Shown here: one piece after another, positions 17,287 through 28,129 of the stretch | Layout of the letters: each line of letters starts with the position of its first letter | How positions within the stretch are numbered: the first letter of the stretch is position 1 | From: Chryseobacterium oncorhynchi | Lineage (GTDB): Bacteria; Bacteroidota; Bacteroidia; Flavobacteriales; Weeksellaceae | Direction: 5' to 3' | DNA length: 34,833 nucleotides | Assembly: GCF_002899895.1 (NCBI RefSeq) | Contig: NZ_PPEI02000002.1 | Coordinates: 983,250 to 1,018,082, forward strand | The notes under the pieces: model-generated | The model's database searches: none | Seen by the model: only the letters and a program-made list of their open reading frames with translations | What the model was told of the DNA's origin: nothing | Position numbers and translations under genes: made by a program

Positions 17287-17328
17287 ATAAACCACAAAAG
17301 ACAGTCTTTTAAGTCTTTTGTGGTTTAT
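17287..17328 (-). terminator. Long perfect hairpin after the Oar-like receptor gene
   Basis: ATAAACCACAAAAGAC (17287-17302) pairs with GTCTTTTGTGGTTTAT (17313-17328), a perfect 16-bp stem with a 10-nt loop. It lies 16 bp behind the stop at 17344. The following minus-strand tract TATTTCT is only moderately T-rich. The core AACCACAAAAG is the same as in the ends of the element at 26718-26982. Confidence 0.65.
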
Positions 17329-17343
17329 AAAAATGATTACTGA

Positions 17344-20300
17344 TTAAAAACTATACTTTGCTCCAATCTGGATCTGGTATGGATTCCCTGACAGAGGCGC
17401 TAAACCGCTACCACTGATGTTTTTTTCATACTCAAACTGCTTGGTTGCCGGATTGAAATTTTTGATTCTGTACATGGAAGTGTTTCCATATGTCTCGTTA
17501 ACTCCCCATTCTTTGTTAAGTAGGTTCGCTACGTTGAAAATATCTACAGAAAGTTCAAAAGCACCAATTTTATCAAATTTAATTTTCTTGGCTACACGTA
17601 TATCCCAAACTCCATAGAATCCATTCTTTCCGCCATTACGTTCTGCAATTTTGCCGTTGTATTCCTTCACATAATCTTTCAATGCCTGGCCTACCTGAGG
17701 ATCGTTTAAGATAGATTCTGCAATATTCGGGAAGATATAGGCAAGATCATTGGTATCTACAAAGTCTCCGTTAATGTTTCCTCCTGATGTCATAGAGAAA
17801 CGCGTTCCTCCCATTCCTGAATATCTAAGACCTAAAGTAAATCCGGCAATGGTAGGTGAGTTACCATAGATTACTACTTTATTACGGAACTGATTATCAG
17901 AATACGTCATTCTTAAATCTCTAGGATCACTCTGAATAAGAGTTGATAATGTTGCAGAATTGGCTACATTTCCGTTGTATGAAGTATTGTCCTTGATGTC
18001 TGACCATGTATAACTTGCGGTAATCTCTCCGTCTTTCCAGTAACGGTAACTTGTATCTACTACAAACGAGAACTGATTTACTTTACCATCACTTACCAAT
18101 TCCAGTACTCTTCCGAAATTTTTATTAATTCTTCCTTCTTTCCAGTCTAATTTCGTTCCCTTGATCGTTGAAATTGGAACATATACTCCTCTTCCCCCTT
18201 CATTATCTAAGGTAAAGAAAGGATTGGCTACCATGTTTCTGTCGTAATAATAGTAGTTATTTCTTCCTAATGCCATATAGCCGGCAATTCCTGCGCGGAA
18301 TCTTTCATTAAAGAAATGAGTATAGGAGATATTAGCCTTATAAACAATCGGAATTTTAGCATCTTTTCCTGTATAATTGATAGTCGGCATCTGATCCTTA
18401 GGAAGTGTAGGTACCGTATTATAATTATCTCTGTAGCTGTAGAAATCAGGAGTAATACCTGCCACTGCCGGATCTACATCCACTGTTGCTAAATGTTTTC
18501 CATCAAATACAAGATTATTAATGATCATATAATTGTTGATATCGGAAGAGAATATCCCTGCTCCAAACTTAATGAAGTCCTTATTCTCCTCGTTAATATT
18601 CCAGTCAAACTGGAACCTAGGCTGGATAACAAATGATTTGATCTTATTATCCGTTCGGATTCCCATTTCATCAAACAACTTTTGGTTGAACTCTGCTTTT
18701 GGATATCCTCCGTAATCCAATCTTATCCCCGCCATCAAATCAAGACCTTTTGCAATCTTTGTCTGAAATTGCCCATACAAACCGATGTTCCAGATATTGG
18801 ATCTTACAGAGATGTCATCCATTAAAGGAACCTCTCTGTAGAATCTATAAGGAGTGAGTTTTTCAAAATTATAAAGATTATTATCCGGGTTGGTTGTAAT
18901 ATTTTCTCTGAAATGGAATCTTCCGTTCACTTCACTTCCGTATATAGATTTTGATGAAGTATACATCAAATCAGCCCCGAAAGTATATTTAACCTTATCC
19001 GTATTATAGTAAAGGTTATCTACAATCTGAAATACATTGTTTTTAAAGCTTTCCTGCCCGTAACGGTGTCCTCCAAACTGGATATTGGTAGCTCCTAAAC
19101 CGGGAGTTGAAATATTCTCTACAATTGCTCTTGGAACAGGTTTTCCTAGTTCATTATTTTGGTAACTATCCTGAAATGTATATAGATATTGAGCTTTTAA
19201 TTCGTTGGTTAAATTAGGCTTCAGATTTGACCTTAATGTTAATAACAAGCTGTTATCAAGGTTTTTGTCATTGCCATAAGATTCAAAGAAGTTAATGCTT
19301 GTATTATCAACAAGCCCATTTTTATTCAAATCGTGGGTGAAGTTATTTCTTAGGGTCAACAAATGCTTTTCGCTAATCTGCCAGTCTAAACGTAAAAATG
19401 CTGCATCAGAATTTCTTACCTTATCAAAACTTCCGAATTGAGGAGTGTTTCCTACCCCATACTTTGATCTTGCAATATCCAGAAACTTATTAAGAGTTCC
19501 TGCATTAATGTTCAATCTTTTCTCATCATCCTGAGATTTGATATCTGCAATCTGCAATGGTCTTGAATCCAGCTGGTGATCCCAAGCTACAAAGAAGTGT
19601 AATTTATTTTTAATGATAGGTCCTCCCAAAGTGAATCCAAACTGAGAAGTAGAGAAATCATTCTCTCTCTTATTTCCTCTAATGTCATATGGACTGGAAA
19701 GCCAGTTGGTTCTTAAATATTCCCAGGCGCTTCCGGAAAATTTATTGGTACCTGATTTGGTAACGGCACTTACTGTTCCACCACCACTTCTTCCCAATGT
19801 CACATCATATTGGTTGGTTGTAATCTTAAATTCACGTACTGCTTCAATTGAAATAGAAAAAGGAGCACCGCTTCGGCTGGTAGTAGCACCTGCAGAAGTA
19901 GGGTTTTTCGCAGTCATTCCATCAATAGTAAAGTTGGTAGAAGAGCCTAGCTGTCCTGAAATACTTCCGTTTTTTCCGCTTAAAGGAGAAAGATCTGTAA
20001 GACTGGCAAAGTTTCGTCCGTTTACAGGAAGTATACCGATATTTTTTGCAGAAATAGCTGTAGCAGCACCAAGATTTCCAATTTTATTTTTAAGGTTTCC
20101 GGTGATTTTTACTTCTTCAATCTGCTTTTCACCCCCCAAGTTCATGTTTACGGTAACCTGATCTCCGAAGTTCACACTGTATCCTTCTTTCTTATCATCA
20201 TTTACAATGACTGTATAAGGGCCTCCAAGAGGGATTTCCTTAAAGATATACTCTCCTTTTGAGTTGGTTTCTGTCTCGGTTCTGAACCCAGTAGATTCAT

Positions 20301-20445
20301 TTACAATCGTAACTTTCACTTTTTCCTGAGCCGAACTTCCCGGCCCGGTCACTTTTCCTACGATGGAAGCCTGTGTGGTTTGTGCATAAGCCATTGTTCC
20401 AAGTCCTAAAAACAACAACCCCAATACAATCTTTACTTTTCTCAT
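17344..20445 (-). CDS. Oar-like TonB-dependent outer-membrane receptor
   Basis: A 1033-aa outer-membrane protein with a signal peptide (about 1-21, ending MAYAQ). A carboxypeptidase-regulatory-like domain (about 27-105, with NSKGEYIFKEIPLGGPYTV) and a plug domain (about 110-230, with PVNGRNFASLTDLSPL and NFTIDGMT) precede a beta-barrel that ends in an aromatic residue (QIQIGAKYSF). This layout is that of Oar/adventurous-type TonB receptors, which lack a SusD partner. The ligand is unknown. The gene has its own -7 element and terminator, so it is a separate unit from the GDPD gene, though both run in the same direction. Confidence 0.9.
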   Translation of the reverse strand: MRKVKIVLGLLFLGLGTMAYAQTTQASIVGKVTGPGSSAQEKVKVTIVNESTGFRTETETNSKGEYIFKEIPLGGPYTVIVNDDKKEGYSVNFGDQVTVNMNLGGEKQIEEVKITGNLKNKIGNLGAATAISAKNIGILPVNGRNFASLTDLSPLSGKNGSISGQLGSSTNFTIDGMTAKNPTSAGATTSRSGAPFSISIEAVREFKITTNQYDVTLGRSGGGTVSAVTKSGTNKFSGSAWEYLRTNWLSSPYDIRGNKRENDFSTSQFGFTLGGPIIKNKLHFFVAWDHQLDSRPLQIADIKSQDDEKRLNINAGTLNKFLDIARSKYGVGNTPQFGSFDKVRNSDAAFLRLDWQISEKHLLTLRNNFTHDLNKNGLVDNTSINFFESYGNDKNLDNSLLLTLRSNLKPNLTNELKAQYLYTFQDSYQNNELGKPVPRAIVENISTPGLGATNIQFGGHRYGQESFKNNVFQIVDNLYYNTDKVKYTFGADLMYTSSKSIYGSEVNGRFHFRENITTNPDNNLYNFEKLTPYRFYREVPLMDDISVRSNIWNIGLYGQFQTKIAKGLDLMAGIRLDYGGYPKAEFNQKLFDEMGIRTDNKIKSFVIQPRFQFDWNINEENKDFIKFGAGIFSSDINNYMIINNLVFDGKHLATVDVDPAVAGITPDFYSYRDNYNTVPTLPKDQMPTINYTGKDAKIPIVYKANISYTHFFNERFRAGIAGYMALGRNNYYYYDRNMVANPFFTLDNEGGRGVYVPISTIKGTKLDWKEGRINKNFGRVLELVSDGKVNQFSFVVDTSYRYWKDGEITASYTWSDIKDNTSYNGNVANSATLSTLIQSDPRDLRMTYSDNQFRNKVVIYGNSPTIAGFTLGLRYSGMGGTRFSMTSGGNINGDFVDTNDLAYIFPNIAESILNDPQVGQALKDYVKEYNGKIAERNGGKNGFYGVWDIRVAKKIKFDKIGAFELSVDIFNVANLLNKEWGVNETYGNTSMYRIKNFNPATKQFEYEKNISGSGLAPLSGNPYQIQIGAKYSF

Positions 20446-20462
20446 TTATTAGCATTAGATGT

Positions 20463-20471
20463 GCAAAGGTA
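20463..20471 (-). promoter_or_regulatory. -7 element for the Oar-like receptor
   Basis: On the minus strand TACCTTTGC is an exact TAnnTTTG plus C, 18-26 bp ahead of the ATG at 20445. No clear TTTG occurs at -33. Confidence 0.6.
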
Positions 20472-20646
20472 TCCTGACTTTTCAGGCTGGCTATTTAAGA
20501 GAATTTTAACATTCTTTTAATTAAATTAGAACGTTATGTTAAATTAGTTTAAACAAATGTTTTATTCTTTGGCTAACCAGTTTGTTGTGAGGTATTACGT
20601 ATTTTTAATTTTCCACTAATATTTAATTCCGTTATTTTTTAAATGA

Positions 20647-22692
<2,046 letters not shown>

Positions 22693-22713
22693 CTCATAAA
22701 ATATTACTATCCA

Positions 22714-22757
22714 TAAAAAAGACTGCAGAATAACTCTGCAGTCTTTTTATTTTTTTT
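22714..22757. terminator. Bidirectional terminator between ligA and a hypothetical gene
   Basis: GACTGCAGA (22721-22729) pairs with TCTGCAGTC (22735-22743). It has an A-run on the left and a T-run on the right, so it can work on both strands. It serves ligA and the convergent gene at 22771. Confidence 0.88.
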
Positions 22758-22770
22758 AGATCTTCAATAT

Positions 22771-23235
22771 TTATTTAAATACAAGAATCGTATAAGGATT
22801 GTTTACGCCTAATTTGGGGATAACCAGCCTGATGTGTTCTTTATTTTTATAATAATCTATGTAAGTTTCTTTGGTAATGGTCTTTCCTTTTTCTGTTTCC
22901 TTATAGCCGGAAGCCAGAATTATTTTAACATATTGATCATATTCTTTTTTGCTACTAAACTCATACTCAATCCTGTCCTCTGATTTTTCTTCTGCAAATA
23001 CAAATTTTCCAATCTTGGATTTATAGTCAGGAGCATCATATTCATTTAAAACGAAACCTAAACCTTCTGTTCTGTCATAAAAACTATAGTTAAGCTTTTT
23101 CATTTCCTTTTTAAAATCAGACATTTCAAGCTTATTGAATGCTGCCAACTGCTCTAATGTAAAAGTTTGGGCAGAAATTTTTGTACTCAGTATAATGAAG
23201 AATAATACAATAAACAGACTTACTTTTTTTCTCAT
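22771..23235 (-). CDS. Small secreted hypothetical protein
   Basis: A 154-aa protein. The frame opens earlier, at 23289, but the ATG at 23235 begins a clear signal peptide (MRKKVSLFIVLFFIILST, cleavage near KISAQ), so I used it. The mature part is charged, with a helical start (LEQLAAFNKLEMSDFKKEM), tyrosine-rich strands, and a hydrophobic end (NPYTILVFK). I recognise no family. It is probably periplasmic. It follows another hypothetical gene by 62 bp in the same direction. Confidence 0.65.
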   Translation of the reverse strand: MRKKVSLFIVLFFIILSTKISAQTFTLEQLAAFNKLEMSDFKKEMKKLNYSFYDRTEGLGFVLNEYDAPDYKSKIGKFVFAEEKSEDRIEYEFSSKKEYDQYVKIILASGYKETEKGKTITKETYIDYYKNKEHIRLVIPKLGVNNPYTILVFK

Positions 23236-23297
23236 ATCATTAATTTGTTTGTAAATATAGGAGAATACTGGCAAATCAATTTTTAACAATACTAAAT

Positions 23298-23765
23298 CTA
23301 AGCTTCTTTAATCAAAGCTTTCCGAAACAGTAAAACTTCTTCCTGGTTCAGTCCGGTCAGAGAAATTGTGCGTTTTGTATTCAACATATGATCAGGATAA
23401 AGAATCAGTTCCACATAATTATCGTATATATGAAACTCTCTCAATACTTCTGGATTTTTTGTATTTCTTCGATCTGATCCAAATCTCAGATTAACACAGT
23501 TTCTCGGAATAATATAAAAATCTTTGGGAAACAAAAACATAGAATTCTGATTCATGAAAATTTCAAAACTACACCATTGAAGTCTTTTTCTATAGCTAAG
23601 TCCTCCTTTAGTCACTGTAACAATTGTTCCATTGACCTTGTTTAGTTTCACCGCATCAGGCTGCATATATTTTTTGATAATTTTATCTTTGCCTATATAA
23701 AAGTAAACTCCTGAAATGATAAAAAATGCCAGACCAGCCAAAGGCAAATAGAAAAAAGGATCCAT
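23298..23765 (-). CDS. Membrane-anchored hypothetical protein
   Basis: A 155-aa protein with one strong transmembrane segment near the N-terminus (about 5-27, LPLAGLAFFIISGVYFYIG). A soluble, strand-rich domain follows (about 40-150) that could be PH-like, with VNGTIVTVTKGGLSYRKR and IIPRNCVNLRFG. It has no catalytic motif I recognise. It starts at the ATG at 23765, 78 bp behind the histidine-kinase gene, with a hairpin in between. Confidence 0.65.
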   Translation of the reverse strand: MDPFFYLPLAGLAFFIISGVYFYIGKDKIIKKYMQPDAVKLNKVNGTIVTVTKGGLSYRKRLQWCSFEIFMNQNSMFLFPKDFYIIPRNCVNLRFGSDRRNTKNPEVLREFHIYDNYVELILYPDHMLNTKRTISLTGLNQEEVLLFRKALIKEA

Positions 23766-23792
23766 TGATTTAAAAGAATAGAATTACACGTT

Positions 23793-23827
23793 TTTGAATA
23801 AGAAAATATCTGATTTTCTTATTCAAA
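23793..23827. repeat. Perfect 15-bp inverted repeat behind the kinase gene
   Basis: TTTGAATAAGAAAAT (23793-23807) pairs with ATTTTCTTATTCAAA (23813-23827). It could end the kinase transcript, but the T-tract on the minus strand is poor, so it may instead be an attenuating or stabilising hairpin. Confidence 0.6.
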
Positions 23828-23843
23828 GATATAACAATAATCC

Positions 23844-25559
23844 TTATGAAATTGGCAATCTAAAGAAGAAAGTGCTTCCATTATTCAGAGAGCTTTTCAC
23901 TCCAATTTCCCCATTTTGCTTTTCGATGAAGTTTTTGGAGATCGCAAGGCCTAGCCCTGTTCCATTCTGATGTTCTCCGGGAACCTGAAAATAGCGATCG
24001 AAAATCTGGCGGTGATACTTTTCGTCAATACCACTTCCTGTATCTGTAATATTAAATTGAATGAATAACTCATTTCTTTCTACCATAATTTGAATGCTTT
24101 CATCCTGATAAGAATGTTTTATGGCATTCGTAAGAAAATTATTCATTACCCAAACTGTTTTATCAAAATCTGCTGTTACAAAATCGGTATCATCCAACAG
24201 ATATTCCGTACTGATTGAGATATTCTTTTGTTCGGCCAATTTTTCAACATTTTTCATGGCTGTCTGTACAATTTCTTTTGGAGAACATTTATCAACCATC
24301 AATCTAATATTTCCGGATTCAACCTGAGAAAGGTTCAGAAGTTCTCCCGTAATATCCAACAAACGCTGCCCGTCTTCATTGATGCTTTTCAGTAGTTCTT
24401 GCTGCTGTTCATTAAGTTCTCCGAATTTTTGATTACCCAGCAGCTGTACGCCCATTTTTATAGCTGAGATCGGGGTTTTTAGCTCATGTGAAATAGTAGC
24501 AATAAAATTGGTTTTAGCAAAATCAAGTTCCTTGAAAGGCGTAATATTTCGTAGCAAAATTACTTTACCAATATATTTTTTCTCCTTTTCTCCGGTTCTT
24601 ACAATATTGATGGGCACAATATCCTGTTCAAAATAGTTTTCCTTATTGTCTCTGACAATTTTAATGGGTTCTTTTACCGGATGATCAATGTTTTTCAGTA
24701 ATTCTCGCATCAAATCATTATTCACAGCAACTTCATGAGCTGTTTTCCCGATAATTTCCTCTTTACGAAGATTGGTAATTTTTAATGCTTCATCATTGAT
24801 CATGTAGATAAAATGATTTTCATCCAGCCCAATCACTGCATCATGCATGTTATTTACCAAGGTTTCTATCCTTTTTTTCTCCATCAATTGCTGGGAAAGT
24901 GTACTGCTTTCATATTCCTGAAGCTTCTCTGCCATCACATTAAAGGATTCTGCAAGGCTGTTAAATTCCTCACTTCCTTTGAAATGTACCCTTTCATTAT
25001 AGTTTTTATCAGCAATTTGTCTGATACTGAATGTTAATTGATTGATAGGTTCTGCAATGGTCTGTGGCAGGTTGAAAAGCAAAATAAAAGCAATTAAAAA
25101 ACATACTGTTCCCAGACTGACAATCCAAAAAGTGGCATTTTCTGCTGTAATAATGGCAATATCACTTTTTCTTTCAATCCCTTTCATATTGAGGGACATA
25201 ATTTTTGCCAGATCTTCCCGAATCAGTTTTTCCTTATTGAAATTGGGTTCTTTTAAATAACTATTGAAATGCAGATTCAGATTCTGGGTAGCCTCTTTCT
25301 CTCCAAACTCAGTAAGATTTTTTTCCTGCAGTTTGTTATTTTTCTGAAAGTCTGCAATGGCCACAGTACTATCAATACTTATATGATCCAGTGCCAACAG
25401 CATATTTTTGGAAAACTCCAGACTGTTGTAATTGGCTGTAAGGATCTTTTCTGTGTCAGATTTTAATTTATTGATATATACAGAACCTATTACTGAAAGC
25501 AGGACAATCAGTAAGAATAAAAGGCCGACGCCTAAGGTAAGTTTTGTTTTAAGTTTCAT
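23844..25559 (-). CDS. HAMP/PAS sensor histidine kinase of the kdp locus
   Basis: A 571-aa membrane kinase. Two transmembrane helices (about 8-28 and 143-164) flank a roughly 115-residue helical extracytoplasmic region. HAMP (about 165-218), PAS (about 230-345) and HisKA domains follow, with phospho-acceptor H358 in ISHELKTP. The ATPase domain carries the N-box NNFLTNAIKHS, DTGSGID and GTGLGLAIS. It starts 5 bp after the truncated kdpD, so the two are co-transcribed. Because that KdpD lacks a kinase part, this protein probably supplies it and phosphorylates the sigma-54 regulator at 33051-34376. That partnership is inferred from position. Confidence 0.92.
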   Translation of the reverse strand: MKLKTKLTLGVGLLFLLIVLLSVIGSVYINKLKSDTEKILTANYNSLEFSKNMLLALDHISIDSTVAIADFQKNNKLQEKNLTEFGEKEATQNLNLHFNSYLKEPNFNKEKLIREDLAKIMSLNMKGIERKSDIAIITAENATFWIVSLGTVCFLIAFILLFNLPQTIAEPINQLTFSIRQIADKNYNERVHFKGSEEFNSLAESFNVMAEKLQEYESSTLSQQLMEKKRIETLVNNMHDAVIGLDENHFIYMINDEALKITNLRKEEIIGKTAHEVAVNNDLMRELLKNIDHPVKEPIKIVRDNKENYFEQDIVPINIVRTGEKEKKYIGKVILLRNITPFKELDFAKTNFIATISHELKTPISAIKMGVQLLGNQKFGELNEQQQELLKSINEDGQRLLDITGELLNLSQVESGNIRLMVDKCSPKEIVQTAMKNVEKLAEQKNISISTEYLLDDTDFVTADFDKTVWVMNNFLTNAIKHSYQDESIQIMVERNELFIQFNITDTGSGIDEKYHRQIFDRYFQVPGEHQNGTGLGLAISKNFIEKQNGEIGVKSSLNNGSTFFFRLPIS

Positions 25560-25564
25560 TACTT

Positions 25565-26674
25565 TTAAGATAAAATAATAATATCTATCTGTCTTTCATT
25601 CAGTCTATTCATAAGGCTATAAATCCAGCTGTATCCAAACAGACGCTGCCAAAGTTTTGCATGGGGTTTTCCAATACAAACTGTTGTGATATTATGGGCA
25701 ATTACATATTCAAGAATTCCGTTATGAACACTGCTTTCTTTTATTCGGACAACCTTGGCTCCCAATTCCTGTGCTAAATTAAAATTATTAATCAAATACC
25801 GTTGTTTATCCAGTGCTATTTTTTCAGGATTTTCAGAGGGTTTCTGAATATATAGAACAATCCACTGACTGTTGTAATAGCTTGCCAATCTTGCCGTTTT
25901 CCGAATGATTGTTTTAGCTATCTTTTCATTACTGCTGATACAGGCCAGAAATTTTATGGGCTTAAAATTCTCCGTTTTAATCTCTGTTTCCACTTTTCTT
26001 TCCACATGGGTAGCCACTTCCTTTAAAGCAAGCTCACGAAGCTGTAAAATATGTCCGCTTTGGAAAAAGTTACTGAGCGCCGTCTGAATTTTTTCTTTTT
26101 TATAGATTTTTCCCTCTTTTAATCTGGTCAGCAATTCATCAGCAGTGAGGTCTATATTAACGACTTCATCGGCTAATGCCAAGATTTTATCGGGAACCCT
26201 TTCTGTTACTTCAACTCCTGTTATTATTTTTACTTCTTCATTCAGACTTTCAATATGCTGGATATTCATGGCACTGATGACATTGATTCCGTTGTCCAGA
26301 ATTTCCAAAACATCCTGCCATCTTTTTTTATTTTTGGACCCTTCCACATTGGTATGGGCCAGCTCATCCACCAAAACAACTTCAGGATGTTCATTAATTA
26401 TAGCCTGAAGATCCATTTCCTCCAGGTTTTTTCCTTTATAAAAAACTGATTTTCTTCCTATTTCCGGAAGCCCATCCACAAGAGCTACCGTTTCTTCCCG
26501 GTCATGGGTTTCTATGTAACCTATTTTTACATCAATGCCGTTTCGTAAAAGGGACTGAGCCTCCTGAAGCATTCGGAATGTTTTTCCGACACCTGCACTC
26601 ATCCCAATATAGATCTTAAATTTCCCTTTTCGGGACTTTTGGATCAGTTCTAAAAAATGTTTTGCTGATGACAT
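25565..26674 (-). CDS. kdpD: Truncated KdpD: ATP-binding sensor and Usp domain only
   Basis: A 369-aa protein equal to the N-terminal cytoplasmic part of KdpD. It has the KdpD domain (about 17-225) with a Walker A motif GMSAGVGKT (24-32) and VLVDELAHTN, then a universal-stress-protein-like domain (about 235-369). Enterobacterial KdpD is about 890 residues and continues with four membrane helices and a histidine kinase; these are absent here. The stop is clean and a separate kinase gene begins 5 bp later. This looks like a stable split arrangement, not a broken gene. The gene follows a 265-bp inverted-repeat element that separates it from the porin gene. Confidence 0.92.
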   Translation of the reverse strand: MSSAKHFLELIQKSRKGKFKIYIGMSAGVGKTFRMLQEAQSLLRNGIDVKIGYIETHDREETVALVDGLPEIGRKSVFYKGKNLEEMDLQAIINEHPEVVLVDELAHTNVEGSKNKKRWQDVLEILDNGINVISAMNIQHIESLNEEVKIITGVEVTERVPDKILALADEVVNIDLTADELLTRLKEGKIYKKEKIQTALSNFFQSGHILQLRELALKEVATHVERKVETEIKTENFKPIKFLACISSNEKIAKTIIRKTARLASYYNSQWIVLYIQKPSENPEKIALDKQRYLINNFNLAQELGAKVVRIKESSVHNGILEYVIAHNITTVCIGKPHAKLWQRLFGYSWIYSLMNRLNERQIDIIILS

Positions 26675-26717
26675 TGATTATTACTTTTTCAGTATTAAGT
26701 TATTATATATTTTTTGA

Positions 26718-26982
26718 ACCACAAAAGTGACAAAAGTCTTCTTTAATAAAGTGTCTTATAATAAAACATTTTGGGACTCTTAACTTTTAAACATTCCTGT
26801 AAAGCTTATGATCTTTTTTACACTTTAGTTATTTTTAGGTACTACTAACTGTTTGACAAGAACACTTTAGTTTTGAAAATCATTGATTTTCATCTTGTGT
26901 GAACTTTTATAGAATACCATTTTAAACTTACTTAAGTGAGCTAAAGTGTCTTATAATAAAAGCTTTTGTGACTTTTGTGGTT
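26718..26982. repeat. 265-bp MITE-like element with terminal inverted repeats
   Basis: The ends match as inverted repeats in 19 of 21 positions: AACCACAAAAGTGACAAAAG at 26718 and its reverse complement ending at 26982. Just inside each end is a perfect 20-bp direct repeat, TAAAGTGTCTTATAATAAAA (26748-26767 and 26942-26961). The interior carries further CACTTTAG motifs and no credible ORF. It looks like a non-autonomous mobile or dispersed element inserted between the porin and kdpD. No clear target-site duplication is visible. Confidence 0.65.
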
Positions 26983-27031
26983 ATTTATTTCACGGCAAAA
27001 AGCCACTAGTTTCTAAATTTTAACCTATCAT

Positions 27032-28117
27032 TTAAAACCAAGCTGCCAAACTTGTCGTAATAAAGAAATTCCCTTGTTTCAATCCATCATTCTTTACAAA
27101 AATGGCATCTTTAGAAGTAAACCCGCGTGCTTCTGTACGGAAAACTACATTCTTAAAAATAGCATAATCTACGTTCAACGAATAACCAAAAGTTTGAAAC
27201 CCATTAGGAGTTCCTGTACTGATAATGACTCCATTTTTATCATTGTAATATTCTAGTCTTCCTGCCAGTGCCCATTTATTGTCAAACTGATATTTCATCT
27301 GTACATTGGGACTGTACCAGATATTATACTGCTCACTTCCTTTTAGTTTCTGTTCTGCCCCGACATCCAATCCCAGCAATGCTGAAAACTGATCCGTCAG
27401 TTGAAAACTTCCATATAAATCATGGAAATAGCGCATTCTTTTTTCATTTTTAGTTTTATCGTTTCCGATAAATGAGCTGCTGTTCAGGGTAATCTTATCA
27501 TTAGGTTTGTAGGTCACCTGATGTCCAAAAGAAATACTCTGATTTCCCTCCACTTTAGCAATGCGCTGCCAACCGTTCAGAACCAAACCGCTTAAAAACC
27601 ATTTTCCATTATCTGAAGTATAGGAAATCTTGGCTCCGGTTTCAAAATAAGGAGAATTTTCAGCAGCAAAACTTCTTGTCAGGTTAATATTATCCTTACC
27701 AATAGCACTTTCCCAACCAATATGGGATGGTATAATCCCTGCATCAATCCATAGGTTTTTATTTTTTGAAATTTTAATTCCAATATTCGCCTCATTGATA
27801 TATCGTAAAGCTCCTTGTTCTGCCAACATATTGTCCTGGGCATAGGTTCCTCCCATTAAAGCAATATTTGCACGAAGATTATCACTCTGATAATTTGCTT
27901 TTATAAGTCCTAAATTGAGATTCAACTCATTATGTCTGTTGTATGAATATAAAAAATTCTGACGAAGATGATTGTTTGGCTCATTAAAATCGTAGGTATA
28001 AAAAAGTTCTGCATATGCGGAAAATGTAACCTTATTTCCTATTTTTAATGAATCGGATGATTGTGCTTTTGGGAAAAATACGCCTAGCAACAATCCTATA
28101 ATTAGATATTTTTTCAC
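27032..28117 (-). CDS. OmpL-like outer-membrane beta-barrel porin in the kdp operon
   Basis: A 361-aa protein that starts with GTG at 28117; no better ATG lies nearby and the GTG opens a clean signal peptide (MKKYLIIGLLLGVFFPKAQ). The rest consists of alternating strands rich in Y, N and G, ending in aromatic TTSLAAWF, a beta-barrel signature. The motif AYAELFYTYDFNEPNN fits the putative beta-barrel porin 2 (OmpL-like) family. It begins 12 bp after kdpC, so it is in the same operon. By context it may let K+ pass the outer membrane to the Kdp pump. That role is inferred. Confidence 0.82.
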   Translation of the reverse strand: MKKYLIIGLLLGVFFPKAQSSDSLKIGNKVTFSAYAELFYTYDFNEPNNHLRQNFLYSYNRHNELNLNLGLIKANYQSDNLRANIALMGGTYAQDNMLAEQGALRYINEANIGIKISKNKNLWIDAGIIPSHIGWESAIGKDNINLTRSFAAENSPYFETGAKISYTSDNGKWFLSGLVLNGWQRIAKVEGNQSISFGHQVTYKPNDKITLNSSSFIGNDKTKNEKRMRYFHDLYGSFQLTDQFSALLGLDVGAEQKLKGSEQYNIWYSPNVQMKYQFDNKWALAGRLEYYNDKNGVIISTGTPNGFQTFGYSLNVDYAIFKNVVFRTEARGFTSKDAIFVKNDGLKQGNFFITTSLAAWF

Positions 28118-28129
28118 GTTAGTTTTATA

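Noticed and set aside
19682-20161. 159-codon plus-strand frame inside the Oar-like gene
   Set aside because: Antisense shadow of the plug-domain coding region; its composition follows the complementary codons.
23793-23827. Hairpin behind the kinase gene as a standard terminator
   Set aside because: The stem is perfect, but neither strand has a convincing T-run after it, so it was listed only as an inverted repeat.
25565-26674. Short kdpD as a pseudogene
   Set aside because: Domains are intact, the stop is clean, and a complete kinase gene follows after 5 bp. No KdpD membrane or kinase remnant is visible downstream, so a split arrangement fits better than decay.
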